NCBI GenBank assembly: GCA_022559845.1
Contig: CM040128.1
Span: 76,199,247-76,263,246 of the forward strand
Length of the DNA: 64,000 nucleotides
Reading direction: 5' to 3'
DNA from: Amorphophallus konjac
Lineage: Eukaryota; Streptophyta; Magnoliopsida; Alismatales; Araceae
Shown: positions 31,913 through 43,130 of the stretch, in pieces
Layout of the letters: each line of letters starts with the position of its first letter
Position numbering within the stretch: the stretch's first letter is position 1
Position numbers and translations under genes: made by a program
The notes under the pieces: generated by a model
Database searches by the model: none
Told to the model about the DNA's origin: nothing
The model's input: only the letters and a program-made list of their open reading frames with translations

Positions 31913-34159
31913 ATGAACTTATTCAGTTATTTTTCAATGGCATTTTCTATTGTTTTCGATGGTTCTAACTTTAGCAGTTGGCTAGGCGGCCTATGTACTT
32001 ACAAGAATTCCAATGACTCCAATCTATGGAATCTTGTATCAATCGGCCCACATAAACTGCCTCATGACCATACTAAGTGGTCTGATGAGGACAGATTGAA
32101 GGACAGAGAAAATAATATGGTTCTTAATATTTTGAGAGCTGTAATGAATGTTGACAGATTTCCTTTTGTTCTCGAATGCAATTCTGGAAAGGAAATTTTG
32201 GATGCGGTAGTTTCTATTCATGAGAAGAAGGGAGAAGAATGCCTGATGGCCAACCAGGGTGATCACAACTCTGATCAACAGGAGGAAACAGCATCCCAGG
32301 TAAGCACTGAATCAGGAGATATTTCATTTGATGAACTAGTAGAGATGTATGATGAACTGTTAGAGAAATCTAGGAAAATTCAATCTGAGAATAAAAAGCT
32401 GAAGAAAAAGATTGATCAAAATTGCTCTAATTTACCCTGTGGAAATTGTTCAAAACTGAAAAAGTCTCATGATGCTTGCTTGACTGATATTCAGAATTAT
32501 AAGAAACAATTGAAGATTTTGAAAATATTGTTTCAGAAATGAATGAACTGAAGTCTGAAAATAAAATCTACAAAAGACAGATTGTAGGGAATAATGGAAA
32601 GGTTAAAAGACTTCAAGAAGAAAATCAAGCTGAGCTTGTCAAGCATAAAGAACAAATTTCTCTGCTGAAAAATAAAAATGATGAATTACATTCTAGAATT
32701 TCTGAATTAGAAGAAACACTGAGATCAAATAATGATGATCATATTCTGATAAATGAACTTGTTCAGAATAAGCAATTAATAAGACAGAATGAAGAACTCA
32801 AGCAATTGAACTCTGCTATGTCTGAAAGACTTCTAGCCTTAGAAAGAGGAAAAACTGTATGTATTGAAGATTCTAAAAACTGAGCAATCTGGAACAAGAA
32901 ATTGTGAAATACAAAACTACTAACAAAGTACTGAATGAAGTTGTTAATTGCAGTGAACAAGAGATTACCAGTTATGAATTACACATTATTTTCCTAGAAA
33001 ATAAAATTCATGATCTGAAAACTCATCATCCAAATATGATAAAAATCACGAAAAACAGAAAGATGTTACTAAAGATGAGGCTCATAAGAAGAAAGGTTGT
33101 AATTCTCAACTCAAGCAGGCTATGAGGAATAAACTTTACACCACTTTTGTGTGTAGCTCTGATTTAACTAATACATCTGTCTCCTCATCAAAACAAGCTG
33201 CTACTCAAGAGAATCAGAAAACAAAATAGAAAAGGAAAATATTGAAAAAGAATGATGACAATCAGCATGCTAAGAAAGTTTAGGCCAACAAAACTATTAT
33301 CAAGAATGTCGAATGCTTTTACTGTGGAAACTTTGGCCATGAGATGGTTGATTGTTTTGTAATGAAGAAGGATGATTTGAATGTTGGTAGAATTCATGTT
33401 AGGAATTCTCAGGTTAAGAAATCATTTTCTGCTCAGAATAAAAGGACTGAGTGTTTTTACTGTCATAGAATTGGTCATCTTATGCATGATTGTAAACTAA
33501 AGGAACAAGATGATCTAAATGCAAATGCAACGCATGCTAGAAATTCTTATGAGAGGAATCATACTTTTAAGAAGGGAATTCATTATTTTCATTATGGTAG
33601 ATTAGGCCACATTGATGCAAAATGTTGGCAAGCTTAGGGAAAGAAACATAAATCTGAATCTGTTAAAGTCCCTGTCAAAAGAAATGATTCTGGTTATAAC
33701 AAATTTCTTGTGAACCATGAAAGCAATTGTGGTTCTAAAGGGAAGCACATTGTGTGCTTCGAATGTGGAAAGCATGGCCACACAGTCAAGGACTGTTGGC
33801 ATGCTCAAGGGAAAAGAATGAATTATAAACATATAAACTTCCCTAAAAATGAATTTGGTTTTAAAATAAAAACCTTTGCATGTTTTGAATGTGAAAAACC
33901 TGGCCACCGAGCTTCTGAATGTTGGTTGGCAGGTTACGATAATGCACATAGAATTCATGCTCATGCTAATGTGCATAATAAGAACAAAAATTCTGTTATT
34001 TCTTGCTATTATTGTGGTCAAATTGGACATTTCATGTTTGATTGTAAATTGCTCAAATTTGATAATTTGAATGTCCTTAATTCTTGGAATACACCTAGAA
34101 GAGGTGTTACTTATCATGGAGGACCCAAGAATTCTTGGGTACCTCAATGTGCAAAATGA
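31913..34159 (+). pseudogene. gag: Copia 2 shortened Gag: coiled coil plus six zinc knuckles
   Basis: 31913-32542 encodes a Sirevirus Gag N-terminus (VFDGSNFSSWLGGLC, LWNLVSIGPHKLPHD), the join to an acidic block (EECLMANQGDHNSDQQ) and a helical region. Shifted frames continue the coiled coil to about 33125. From about 33290 one frame carries six CX2CX4HX4C units: 33314-33355, 33452-33493, 33588-33629 (degenerate, first two Cys changed), 33755-33796, 33881-33922 and 34004-34045, interrupted by one TAG at 33635-33637. It ends GGPKNSWVPQCAK and a stop at 34159. The capsid core of copia 3 is absent. Five intact knuckles are an unusual number for one Gag. Role inferred: RNA binding or packaging with a helper's proteins. 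Confidence 0.85.
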
Positions 34160-35970
34160 GACTCTGTCCCTGCAGGTGTGCCTTCAAGATTGAAAATAAA
34201 AAGGGGGAATCAAGGCACATGAGGTCAGTTAAACCCCTTCTCATTGTTCTTATTTGTTTTAGTTGATTTTGCATTATCTGAGTGATTGTCGCATCTTGGG
34301 ATTAGGTGATATTTTTCATATTTGTGTGGCATGCATCCATGCATATGCACACTCATTTGCAGTTTGAAATTTGAATTGGATATATTTGAAATGCATCTAG
34401 GATTGTTTTTGTTTGAAATACATTAATTGTCATGCTTGAGGGCCAATTTCCATTTCTATTAATTTTGATACAGTAACCTTTGATTTCCTTTACATCTTCA
34501 TCTAATCGAGTTATACGTACCATTAGACCAAGTATATCAAAAGTTGTGGCCGGAAGGTTTGGCTACGCCAAACTGGAATGCCATTCCTTGCGTGAGGGAT
34601 CCTAAGATCTGTAACTCCGTCAAGTACTTGGGGAATGTTCCCTTAACTTTGCTAAGATGATGATTAATGAAATCATCTGAATACTGTAGTTCTGAACATG
34701 CTGCATTTAGAATCCTCATACAATGCATGTAAATAGGAGGAGTAAGTCAAGTCATTCTGAGTCTGCTGCATAAGTGGTTTACTGCATTAACCTCATTGCA
34801 TGAATTGAATTCCTTTATTACATTCTGTCAGGTGGAGTCAATGAATTTGTGTGCATGTGTTAACTGTATGTCACTCATATTGTAAATATCAGAAAGAGTA
34901 ATTGTAGTGCATATCTGTAGATATTTCTTTGCATATCATTCATCTCAGAAAATCATAAAAAGAAGTGATTCACTGCATATACATAGGGGGAGCATTTTAA
35001 ATCCCTCAGTTGAGTAATTGTCTGAACTCTTCCTGTCCACCTATCTATTTTATCTTGCCATATCTGTGATATAAGTGACTTCATCATCAAATGATTTCTG
35101 CTGACCGATCTGAATTCATGCCTTTCTTGAATCTAAAATTTTAGTCTGCTACTTCTCAATTGATGATTGGATTATTCTAAAAATAATTGTGTATCAGCAT
35201 GTCTTTAAAGTTCTGAATAAAATATCTGATCTTCTTAAGATTGGTTCAATCACTGTTTTGGTCATGCATCACTGCAGTTAGACATGGGGAGCATTTCATA
35301 TTCTCAGCCTATCCTTGACTGAAATTTCCTATCTTCAAATTGATCAAACCTGTCATGTCTGTATGACAGTGACTCATCTTTTCTATTGATCCTTGTTGAT
35401 TGATCTCAAATTGACTGTTATCTGAGGTCTGAATTTGGAACTCCTATTCATTTTCATCTTCAGAGTTCCTACTCCTCATAAAATATCAACCAACTCACTT
35501 GGATAACTGTACTTATTAAAATTCTTACTGGTTTATCCTAATAATCTCTGTAACAAGCATGAGTTTTGAATTCATCATTCTCTATGCATGCTTATTCATA
35601 CTTTTGCTGCTTGCTGCTGCTCTGAAAAATAACTAATCTGAGTTTTGAAGAAAACTTCAGTTTGTGTACTGTTTCATAAATCTGAAGTTACTCTTATTGA
35701 AGAATCTTCTATTATATAGGTTTAAGAATATTTGTTGATTTGAATTGGTTTAAGTCTAATGTATTCTTAAGTTTGAACTTAATGGACTTGAAAATATGTG
35801 ATTCAATTTTCTAATAAACCTTAACTTGTTAGCTTATATAAGTTCATGTAAGACTTCCTGAAATCTGAAAAGTTGAAACCTTGATTTATTTTGGTTGAGA
35901 TGCATAGTGTAAGTATTGTTCTTAAACATTAAATTTGTCTGAAACTGTCCTAAAAGAAATATTGTGGTCA

Positions 35971-36039
35971 GAGCAATGACTGTGCTTACTGAGAAACCTG
36001 TCCAAAGGACTATGTCATGAAGTACCATAGTTAACTCTG
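35971..36039 (+). ncRNA. Candidate structured RNA module, hairpin 1, copia 2
   Basis: GAGCAATGAC (35971), ACTGAGAAAC, a short hairpin GTCC (36000-36003) with GGAC (36007-36010), GTCATGAAGT (36014), GTTAACTCTG (36030): the same order as in copia 1 and 3 with a different stem. Confidence 0.5.
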
Positions 36040-36105
36040 CTTAAAAATCATTGAAAAATAATGTGAAAATATGGTAGAGCAATGGCATGGCTGTATCAAG
36101 TAGCT

Positions 36106-36136
36106 GGGGATTCTGACCTCTGATCAAGGTGTCTCC
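36106..36136 (+). ncRNA. Candidate structured RNA module, hairpin 2, copia 2
   Basis: GGGGA (36106-36110) pairs with TCTCC (36132-36136), one G-U included. The inner stem is CCT (36117-36119) with AGG (36127-36129), around the 7-nt loop CTGATCA. A partly similar segment after GAGTAACTGGG near 36202 does not fold as well. Confidence 0.5.
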
Positions 36137-37485
36137 TCATGACAAAGACACTTCTAATGCTACCTCTATTTTCCAAATAGAGAAGCAATACGGTTATCAC
36201 ACTGAGTAACTGGGTCATTTCACCTAAGACGTGTTGTGCCTCATGTAAAAAGGTGTTGATTAAACTAAAATTACTCATTGAAAAATAAATTGATGCTTAA
36301 TAAGAAAAATCTGAGAAATATATGCATAAGAAAATTTCTGCAAGAAAAGTCTTAATTCAGATGTACTGATGAATGTTTAATCCCAATACTACCTTGCATC
36401 ACTCTTAAAGGAATCTTGAAATTAAACTAAGTAAGATGGAAGAAGGTCGAACTAGAATGTTATATGAGCAAGTGGTTCATTTTTATTAAAGAATTGTCTT
36501 AGATATGAGTATTGAATCTTATTGAAGAACTTGGTCTACATCATTCTTAGATCATGATTATCAATCAAAATAAATTCATAAGCCCCTATAATAGAAGACT
36601 CTGAAAATATAAATATTGATTTATGAAATTGGTATTTCACTGAAAAATTCTTCATCTTAGCATCTGTGAAAAATTCACTGCTCAATCTGCTCAAATTACT
36701 GATTTCTATCAATGCCATCTTTAGTTCAATCACTTAGCTGTATCTCTGAATATCTGTGTTTTGATAAATCTCTGCTCAATAATTTGATTTTTCCTCCTAT
36801 ATCCTCATCTATCCTTCCTGTTGAAAACCGTGTTTCCTGTGTGACATGGCTGCACTGCATTGATTTAAAAGGAAGAACAAAATTTTTGCCTAGACTGCAT
36901 TCTCTGTGATATTTTGTTTCAGCATGGCAAATTTACATGGATGACAACCACCAGTGTTCTCCATGTTTTCACCTCTATGGTGTCCCTAGATTCCACTACC
37001 ACTCATTATTACCTTGTTCACTTATAGCCTTCTGAACTTCAGAATTCTTATAGTGGTAGATTCCAGATTGATTCATTGAATAACCAGAGTTCATCCTTAA
37101 GGGAAGAATTGTCTGATTTGTCTGAGGGGGAGAATGTGTAAAGGGGGAGAGTGTGCATCTTTTATGTCAAGTCATGCATTGGTTCCATTCCCATAGTAGG
37201 TCTGCATTTTTTTTGAAAAACATAAAGGAAGAACAGTATGCCACATTATTCTCATCTGTGATTTAATAAAAGTACTCCACTTTCTGCCTTACTCAACGGG
37301 GAGATTCACCTCATTAATATGTTTGATATAAATAAAAAGGGGGAGTTTTGGTTGCATAAGGGAAGCATTAGTTTAATTGTTTTCTCTTTTTGATGAAGTC
37401 AAAGGGGGAGAATAATTTGATGATGCATCTGTGCTTCATTCCTTCATGGGATGGTATTCATGAGACTCATAGTGTTGTCATCATC

Positions 37486-37499
37486 AAAAAGGGAGAGAT
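37486..37499 (+). promoter_or_regulatory. Copia 2 polypurine tract
   Basis: AAAAAGGGAGAGAT directly before the 3' LTR. Immediately upstream, ACTCATAGTGTTGTCATCATC is inverse-complementary to the LTR start, giving a hairpin that presents the tract in its loop. Confidence 0.8.
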
Positions 37500-37764
37500 T
37501 GTGGGATTTCTCTGTTTTGATGATGTCAAACACTATGACTCGTCATAAGCATGATGGCATATGTGTTGGTTGCTGCATTAATGGGATTTTGATGATGCTA
37601 ATATGATTTGATAATGTTTACAGTTTAACATGAGGCATAAAGGTTTGTGCATAGTCAGATTGTTGACTTTACTTTGACTTTTGCAGCATCAACTGTGTGT
37701 TGACTTTACTTTGACTTTTACAGCATTGTCATTTTATAAGTCAAAATAAATTCCTGTTGCATAA

Positions 37765-38785
37765 TGGTCTTTGCATAGTCAGTCTGTTGCACTAGGTCGG
37801 TGCACATTGTACTTTCAGGTCTGTGCACATTTGTCCTATGTTATACAAGGTCAGTGCAAGTCACTGCTAGATGCATATGTTGCATGCATATAAAGGTCAG
37901 TTCTAGTTTTGCTTCCACATACAAGTCTGTGCTAGTTTGTACAACGTCTGTGTCAGCATGATTTGTCTTGCATGTCAGGTCCAAGCCAGTGTGAATAGAG
38001 TCTATGTCAGTATGCATAGAGTCTATGTTAGTTTGCACATAGTCTGTGTTAGCATGTAACACGTTACACTAGTCTGTGCATGAAAGATTCGGTGCATGTT
38101 AAGCTCGGTGCATACTTCTCTTGTCTGCATGAAAGAGTCTGTGCATATCTCATTTTGAGCACACTAAGGTCTATGCAAGTTTCACACGAAGTCAGTGCAC
38201 ATTCTGATATGCACACGCATGAAGGTCGGTGCAGCTTTTGCTGCGAGCACAAGTCGGTGCAATTTTTATTGCTACATGCATGCAAGGGAAGTCGGTGCAA
38301 GTTTTGGCTCACACAATGTCGGTGCACATTTTGTGTCAGTCTTGATTAGAGTCGGTGCACAGCCTATGTAAGCCATGCTAGCGTCGATGCACATTTCATG
38401 TTTACACTGTAGCAGGTCGATGCACTCTTTGGTTTAATACATAAGAAGTCTGTGCATACCTTCCTATATGCATATCTAAGTCTATGCATACCTTGCATAT
38501 ACCATATATAAAGTCAGTGCAGGTTTACACTTAGTTATTATAAGGTCTGTGCACACTCATGCATAATGTCAATCCAAGTCAGTGCACGTTTCAAGCCTTA
38601 GCACATACCAGGTCCGAGCATGTTTCAAGTCTTAGCACATACAAGGTCCGAGCGTATACACGGTCGATGCTAGTTTTGTCTAAGGCATACTAAGGTTAGT
38701 GCATACTTGTCTTTGTCATTTATAAAGTCTAAGTCTATCTGCCTTGTCCCCATACAAGATCGATGCACACTTAGCATGTATGCAC
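37765..38785 (+). repeat. GTCnGTGCA motif array in copia 2 U3 (3' copy)
   Basis: Aligns with 29525-30545 motif by motif. Repetitive peptides predicted from either strand are shadows of this array. Confidence 0.88.
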
Positions 38786-38899
38786 TCAGTATGACTGAAG
38801 GTGTTTGATGAAATTCCTCTCAATTTACTAAGAGGGACCTAACTGAGAAAAGGCCCAAGCAATCAAGATCGAACGTCTGCTCAAGAGACTTAAGTGAAG

Positions 38900-39084
38900 C
38901 ACGTGTTCCCAGAATGTTGGAAGTTGGCACGTGATTCAAGACAATGACCGAGCCAGTGATCATGCCACGTGGTAAGTAAAAGCCCAGTGATGATGTCACG
39001 TGGAAAGGTCTGGATCAGATCTGCTTGATAATTTGGGCAGGAATTGTGGTGACCGCGCGCCCATCTCCTGGAGGTTATAAAAGG
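38900..39084 (+). promoter_or_regulatory. G-box cluster and TATA box in the copia 2 3' LTR
   Basis: CACGTG at 38900, 38928, 38966 and 38997, then TATAAAAGG at 39076-39084. All sites are unchanged from the 5' LTR. Confidence 0.65.
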
Positions 39085-39893
39085 ATTGCCCATCGCCCAG
39101 TTCAAGATGATTGAAAGAAGCAGAGAGTAGAGTAGTGAAGAAGATAGCAGAAGCAGAAAAGCAGAGATCTAGAGAGTGAAAAGAAAAAGGCAAAGAGAAA
39201 AGTTGCAGAATAAAAGTGTGAAAGAATAGGGAGCAGAAGAAGAAGAAGATAGAGTGAGAGTCTGAGAGGAAAGAGAAAGAGCGAGTGCTGCAGAGAAAAG
39301 AAGAAATTGAGAAGAAGAGAGCTATTGTCAGAGAGCAGAGAAAAAGGAGAAGAAAAAGAGTGAATCAACCAGAGCTAAGGAAGAAGAAGGTCTCGTAGTC
39401 TCTGGATTAAATCCAAGCTACGATTGCTCCATTGCGAGCTATAGTGCTCCTGAGTTAGCTATATTTTGAGCTTTAATTGTTCAGCTTTCTGTTGCTGTTT
39501 TCTACCATTATTTTTCATTTTCCATTTCTTTTTTCAAGCTGTGTGTTAGCGGAGGTGAAGCTGTAAGGCCAAACGAAGCTGTGTATCGGCGGATGGCAAG
39601 CTGTGATGCCCAGCTGATGTAGGCAAGCTGTGAGGCCCAGCGGTTTCAAGCTGTGAGTCAGCAGGAATCCACACTCGGGTTGAGTGTGGGGTAGATGTAG
39701 GTTTGGAGGATCGAACCACCTAAAAGTCATTTGTGCAGTGGTTTGTTTGCATGTTTCTTAATTCCATAGATGTATGCTTAAGATCATTACATCTGATTTA
39801 AATTCTGCAAGAGTTATAAGTTCAGTTTTAATTGGGCATTTTATAGGGGAGATTCATTCACCCTCCAATTTGCACCATCTTATAGACTCAACA

Positions 39894-41727
39894 TACGGAT
39901 GCTTCCGGGATAGGTTTGGGTGCCGTGCTGATGCAGCATGGTAGAGTTGTGGCATATGCATCTCGGCAGTTGAAGTCCCATGAGGCGAACTACCCTACTC
40001 ACGATCTTGAGTTGGCGGCGGTGATTTTCACCCTAAAAATCTGGAGGCAATATCTGTACGGTGAGAAGTTTGAGATTTTCACCGACCATCAGAGTTTGAG
40101 GTATGTGTTTACCCAGAAGGATCTTAACCTCAGGTAGAGGAGGTGGATGTAGTACATGAAGGATTATGATTTTACTCTATCGTATCAGCCTGGTAGGATG
40201 AATGTTGTGGCAGACGCCTTGAGTAGGAAGGTGGTGGTCAGTCGAATGTTATTGAGGAAGTGGAGGTTATGAGAGCAGGTGTCGGCCGTGACTTTTAGGC
40301 TCAAGATCCCTCAGGATCAGGGTTCAGCTATTCTTTTAAGCTTGACTGTCACGCCAGCTATTCATCGTCAAGTGATAGAGGCTCAGCGTGCAGACCCTGA
40401 GCTACCTCAAATTTTATCGTTGGCCGAGGTAGAGTTTGGTGAGGATGGTGCTATGAGGTTCTGAGGTAGGCTGTACGTCCCAGCCGAGGAGCAGGTGAGG
40501 CGCACGGTATTGCGAGAGGCTCATGGAAGCCGTTATGCTGTGCACCCTGGAACGACAAAGATGTAACAGAATTTGAAGATGCAGTTCTGGTGGCCTAGTA
40601 TGAAGATAGATGTTGTAGAGTTTGTGGCCAGGTGTCTGATCTGCCAATAGGTGAAGGCGGAGCACCAGCGACCGGGTGGTACACTTCAGCCCTTGGAGAT
40701 TCCTACGTGGAAGTGGGACCACGTGACCACTGATTTTGTGGTTGGGTTACCGAGGACATCCAGTGGGCTTGATAGTATCTGGTTACTGGTGGATAGACTA
40801 ACAAAGATGGCTCGGTTGTTGCCGATCAAGGTCTGTTGGAATGTGCATAAGTTGGCCCATCTGTATGTGGAGCGGATCCTTCCGTTGTATGGAGTTCCTC
40901 TCTCCATTGTGTCCGATCGTGATCCTCGCTTCACTTCAGGATTCTAGAGGAGCTTCCAGAGAGCTCTAGGCACGGAGTTGGTTTTTAGCTCAGCGTACCT
41001 TCCTTAGTCGGACGGTCAATCTGAGAGGACCATCCAGACTTTGGAGGATATGATGAGGTCGTGCTGCCTGGAGTGGCAAGGGACTTGGATCCACCATTTA
41101 CCATTAGTGGAGTTTGCTTATAACAATGGCTACCATTCGAGCATTGGTATGGCTCCTTATGAGGCTTTGTACGGGCGACCGTGTCGGACTCCGCTTGATT
41201 GGTTCGAGGTGGGTGAGCGTGTCCTGAAAAGACCGGATTTGGTGCAGTAGTGTACTGAGGTGGTGGATCTAGTTCGGCAGAAGATGTTGGCAGCGTAGAG
41301 CCACCAGAAGAGCTATGCCGATCGGAGGAGGCAACCCCTCAGCTTTGCTGTAGGAAATTGGGTGTTTTTGAGGGTTTCACCCATGAAGGGTGTGATGCGC
41401 TTCGGTAGGCGTGGGAAGTTGAGTCCCCGCTATATAGGTCCTTTCCTCATTATCGAGCGTATTGGTGAAGTTGCTTATCGGTTGCAGTTACCCCCGGAGC
41501 TATCTGCCGTGCATAACGTGTTCCATGTGTCTATGCTGCGGAGGTCCATGCCCGATGATTATCATGTTTTGGAGGATGCCGTTTGGCCCAAGGTGGCCCC
41601 AGACTTGTCCCTTCCTGAGTACTCTATCCGCATTGAGGATCGGTGTGAGCAGCGCTTGCAGAACAAGGTTATTCCCCTGGTTAAGGTAGTATGGCAGCGC
41701 CACTTTGGTGGCAAGGCATCATGGTAG
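39894..41727 (+). pseudogene. pol: Gypsy B RNase H, integrase and chromodomain
   Basis: Picks up the frame broken by copia 2. RNase [50 protein letters not shown] (to 40137). Integrase zinc domain: SRYAVHPGTTKM and CLICQ (40525-40650). Core: WDHVTTDFVVGLPR with the first Asp, IVSDRDPRFTSGF with the second Asp and SDGQSERTIQTLEDMM with the Glu (40715-41060). C-terminal domain: YIGPFLIIERIGEVAYRLQL, HNVFHVSMLRRSMPD. Chromodomain: IRIEDRCEQRLQNKVIPLVK, ending near 41727. At least eight in-frame stops, mostly TAG, inactivate it. Confidence 0.9.
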
Positions 41728-41818
41728 CGTGAGGATGAGATGCAGCATCGATATCCCTACTTGTTCGAGTGAGTCTTCTCCCTTGATCTTGTGTCGTTTT
41801 TAATTTTGAGGACAAAAC

Positions 41819-41837
41819 TAATTTAAGGGGGGAGGGC
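41819..41837 (+). promoter_or_regulatory. Gypsy B polypurine tract
   Basis: AATTTAAGGGGGGAGGGC directly before the 3' LTR, the usual plus-strand primer site. Confidence 0.85.
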
Positions 41838-42329
41838 TATAATGTCCCATTTTTTTTGGACATTTTTCGGATCTGGATCCATGATTTTCGGATGACTTTC
41901 GTGGGTTTCGGAGCTTGTTTTGTGGTTTACACGTGTTTTCTCTGATGAACCTGTGGAACGCCATAGCAGGCGAACCGTTGCGTTCTCCTCCTCCGGGACT
42001 GTACCAGTGCGTTGAGCATGTTTCGAGGATCGTAGAAATGATTTTTCCTAATTTTATGCATTTTTGGCATTTTCTGGATTTTCTATAAATAACCCCCTTT
42101 TTTCTTTTTCTTTCTTCCTTTCTTATTCCTTTTCTCTTCTTTCTTCTTCCCATGACCGCACCCCCGCTCCTCGACCGTTGCATGCCCCCTCCGCCATGGT
42201 CGCGGACGCGGCGCCCTTCCTCCTCTGGGACAGACGGCGGACCTCGACGGTGGCGTAGTGGCGGCGGTGGCGGCGTGCTGAGCACGGCGGTGGTGATCTC
42301 GTGGCGTGTGGGTGGAGATTGTGTTTGGC

Positions 42330-42760
42330 CGAGATTTGAAGATCGGTGGTGATCCGACGGATTTCGAGCTTCGTCGAGGTAGGGGGACGGATACTTAGCC
42401 CTTGTGCTTCCCTTCCCCGCGTTTTGTAGGTCAAGGCGAGGCCGAGAGTAGGTTTATTTCACGCTGTGGTTAAAATCGCATGTTTAGGGTAAGCGGCGGT
42501 TTTCGGTCGATTCGAGGCCCGATTGTGGTTTGGATTGGGTCTGTCGAGATTTGAAGATCGGCGGTGATCCGGCGGATTTCGAGCTTCGTCGAGGTAGGGG
42601 GACGGATCCTCAGCCCTTGTGCTTCCCTTCCCCGCGTTTTGTAGGCCGTGGCGAGGCCGAGAGTAGGTTTATTTCACGCCGGGGTTAAAATTGCATGTTT
42701 AGGGTGAGCGGCAGTTTTCGGCTGATTCGAGGCCCGATTGTGGTTTGGATTGGGTTTTCC
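42330..42760 (+). repeat. Tandem duplication of about 215 bp in the gypsy B 3' LTR
   Basis: Two adjacent copies begin with CGAGATTTGAAGATCGG (42330 and 42545) and run to GTGGTTTGGATTGGGT. The 5' LTR has one copy (from about 24980). It arose after, or during, the last transposition. Confidence 0.85.
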
Positions 42761-42884
42761 AGTAGTAGGATGTCTGGGGACGAGTTCCCCTTGTTTTTCC
42801 ACTTCGTTTAGAGGTGAATGGGGCGTGGAACCGAGCTCACGACGGAGCTCGATTCATCTCTCGGAAGTTGCAAGTGGCGGCCAC

Positions 42885-43130
42885 ATTAGTGGTCGCCTAT
42901 GCCTTGGTCTGGGCGGCCAAGACCCTGGCCACCCAGGTCACTGGGCGACCAAAGGTCTGGCCGCCCAGGGGTGTTGGGCGGCTAGCAGTATGGCCGCCAT
43001 CACCCAGTAAGGCCCAGGACTGGGTGGCCAGCCCGATGGCCGCCCAGACCTCTGGGCAGCCTAGCTTGTGGCCGCCCAGGACAGGTAAAGCCCAGGTGGT
43101 GGGCGACTAAGAGTCTGGCCGCCCAGCCCT
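42885..43130 (+). repeat. GGCGGCC palindromic repeats in the gypsy B 3' LTR
   Basis: Same alternating CTGGGCGGCC and GGCCGCCCAG words as in the 5' LTR, with several G-to-A or C-to-T changes in the cores. Confidence 0.8.

Larger units (their letters stand above)
34160..37499 (+). other. Copia 2 3' noncoding region with multiple polypurine tracts
   Basis: No coding signal. It opens with CCTGCAGGTGTGCCT, the equivalent of the pol start of copia 3, and then departs from pol. AGGGGGAG-type runs lie at about 34203, 34987, 37127, 37142, 37337 and 37402, with the last tract at 37486. The middle part aligns with copia 1 (GAATCTTCTATTATA at 35702 and 18969) and includes the hairpin modules. Confidence 0.8.
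29257..39893 (+). mobile_element. Copia 2: non-autonomous Sirevirus-type element with six zinc knuckles, no pol
   Basis: LTRs 29257-31658 and 37500-39893, perfect target duplication TACGG (29252-29256 and 39894-39898), tRNA-Met primer binding site and polypurine tract. The internal region has only a Gag-like ORF series (31913-34159) and then 3.3 kb of noncoding sequence with several AGGGGGAG tracts. It shares layout, Gag architecture and 3' modules with copia 1; its LTR motif array and G-boxes are shared with copia 3. It splits the gypsy B RT-RNase H boundary. Confidence 0.94.
37500..39893 (+). repeat. Copia 2 3' LTR
   Basis: 2394 bp, starting TGTGGGATTTC and ending CTCAACA at 39893. It repeats the array, the four G-boxes (38900, 38928, 38966, 38997), the TATA box (39076-39084) and the purine-rich leader. 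Confidence 0.94.

Noticed and set aside
38064..38349. Cys/His-rich small proteins predicted on both strands
   Set aside because: They are translations of the GTCnGTGCA array, with periodic residues from the repeated word and no start context or conservation between LTR copies.
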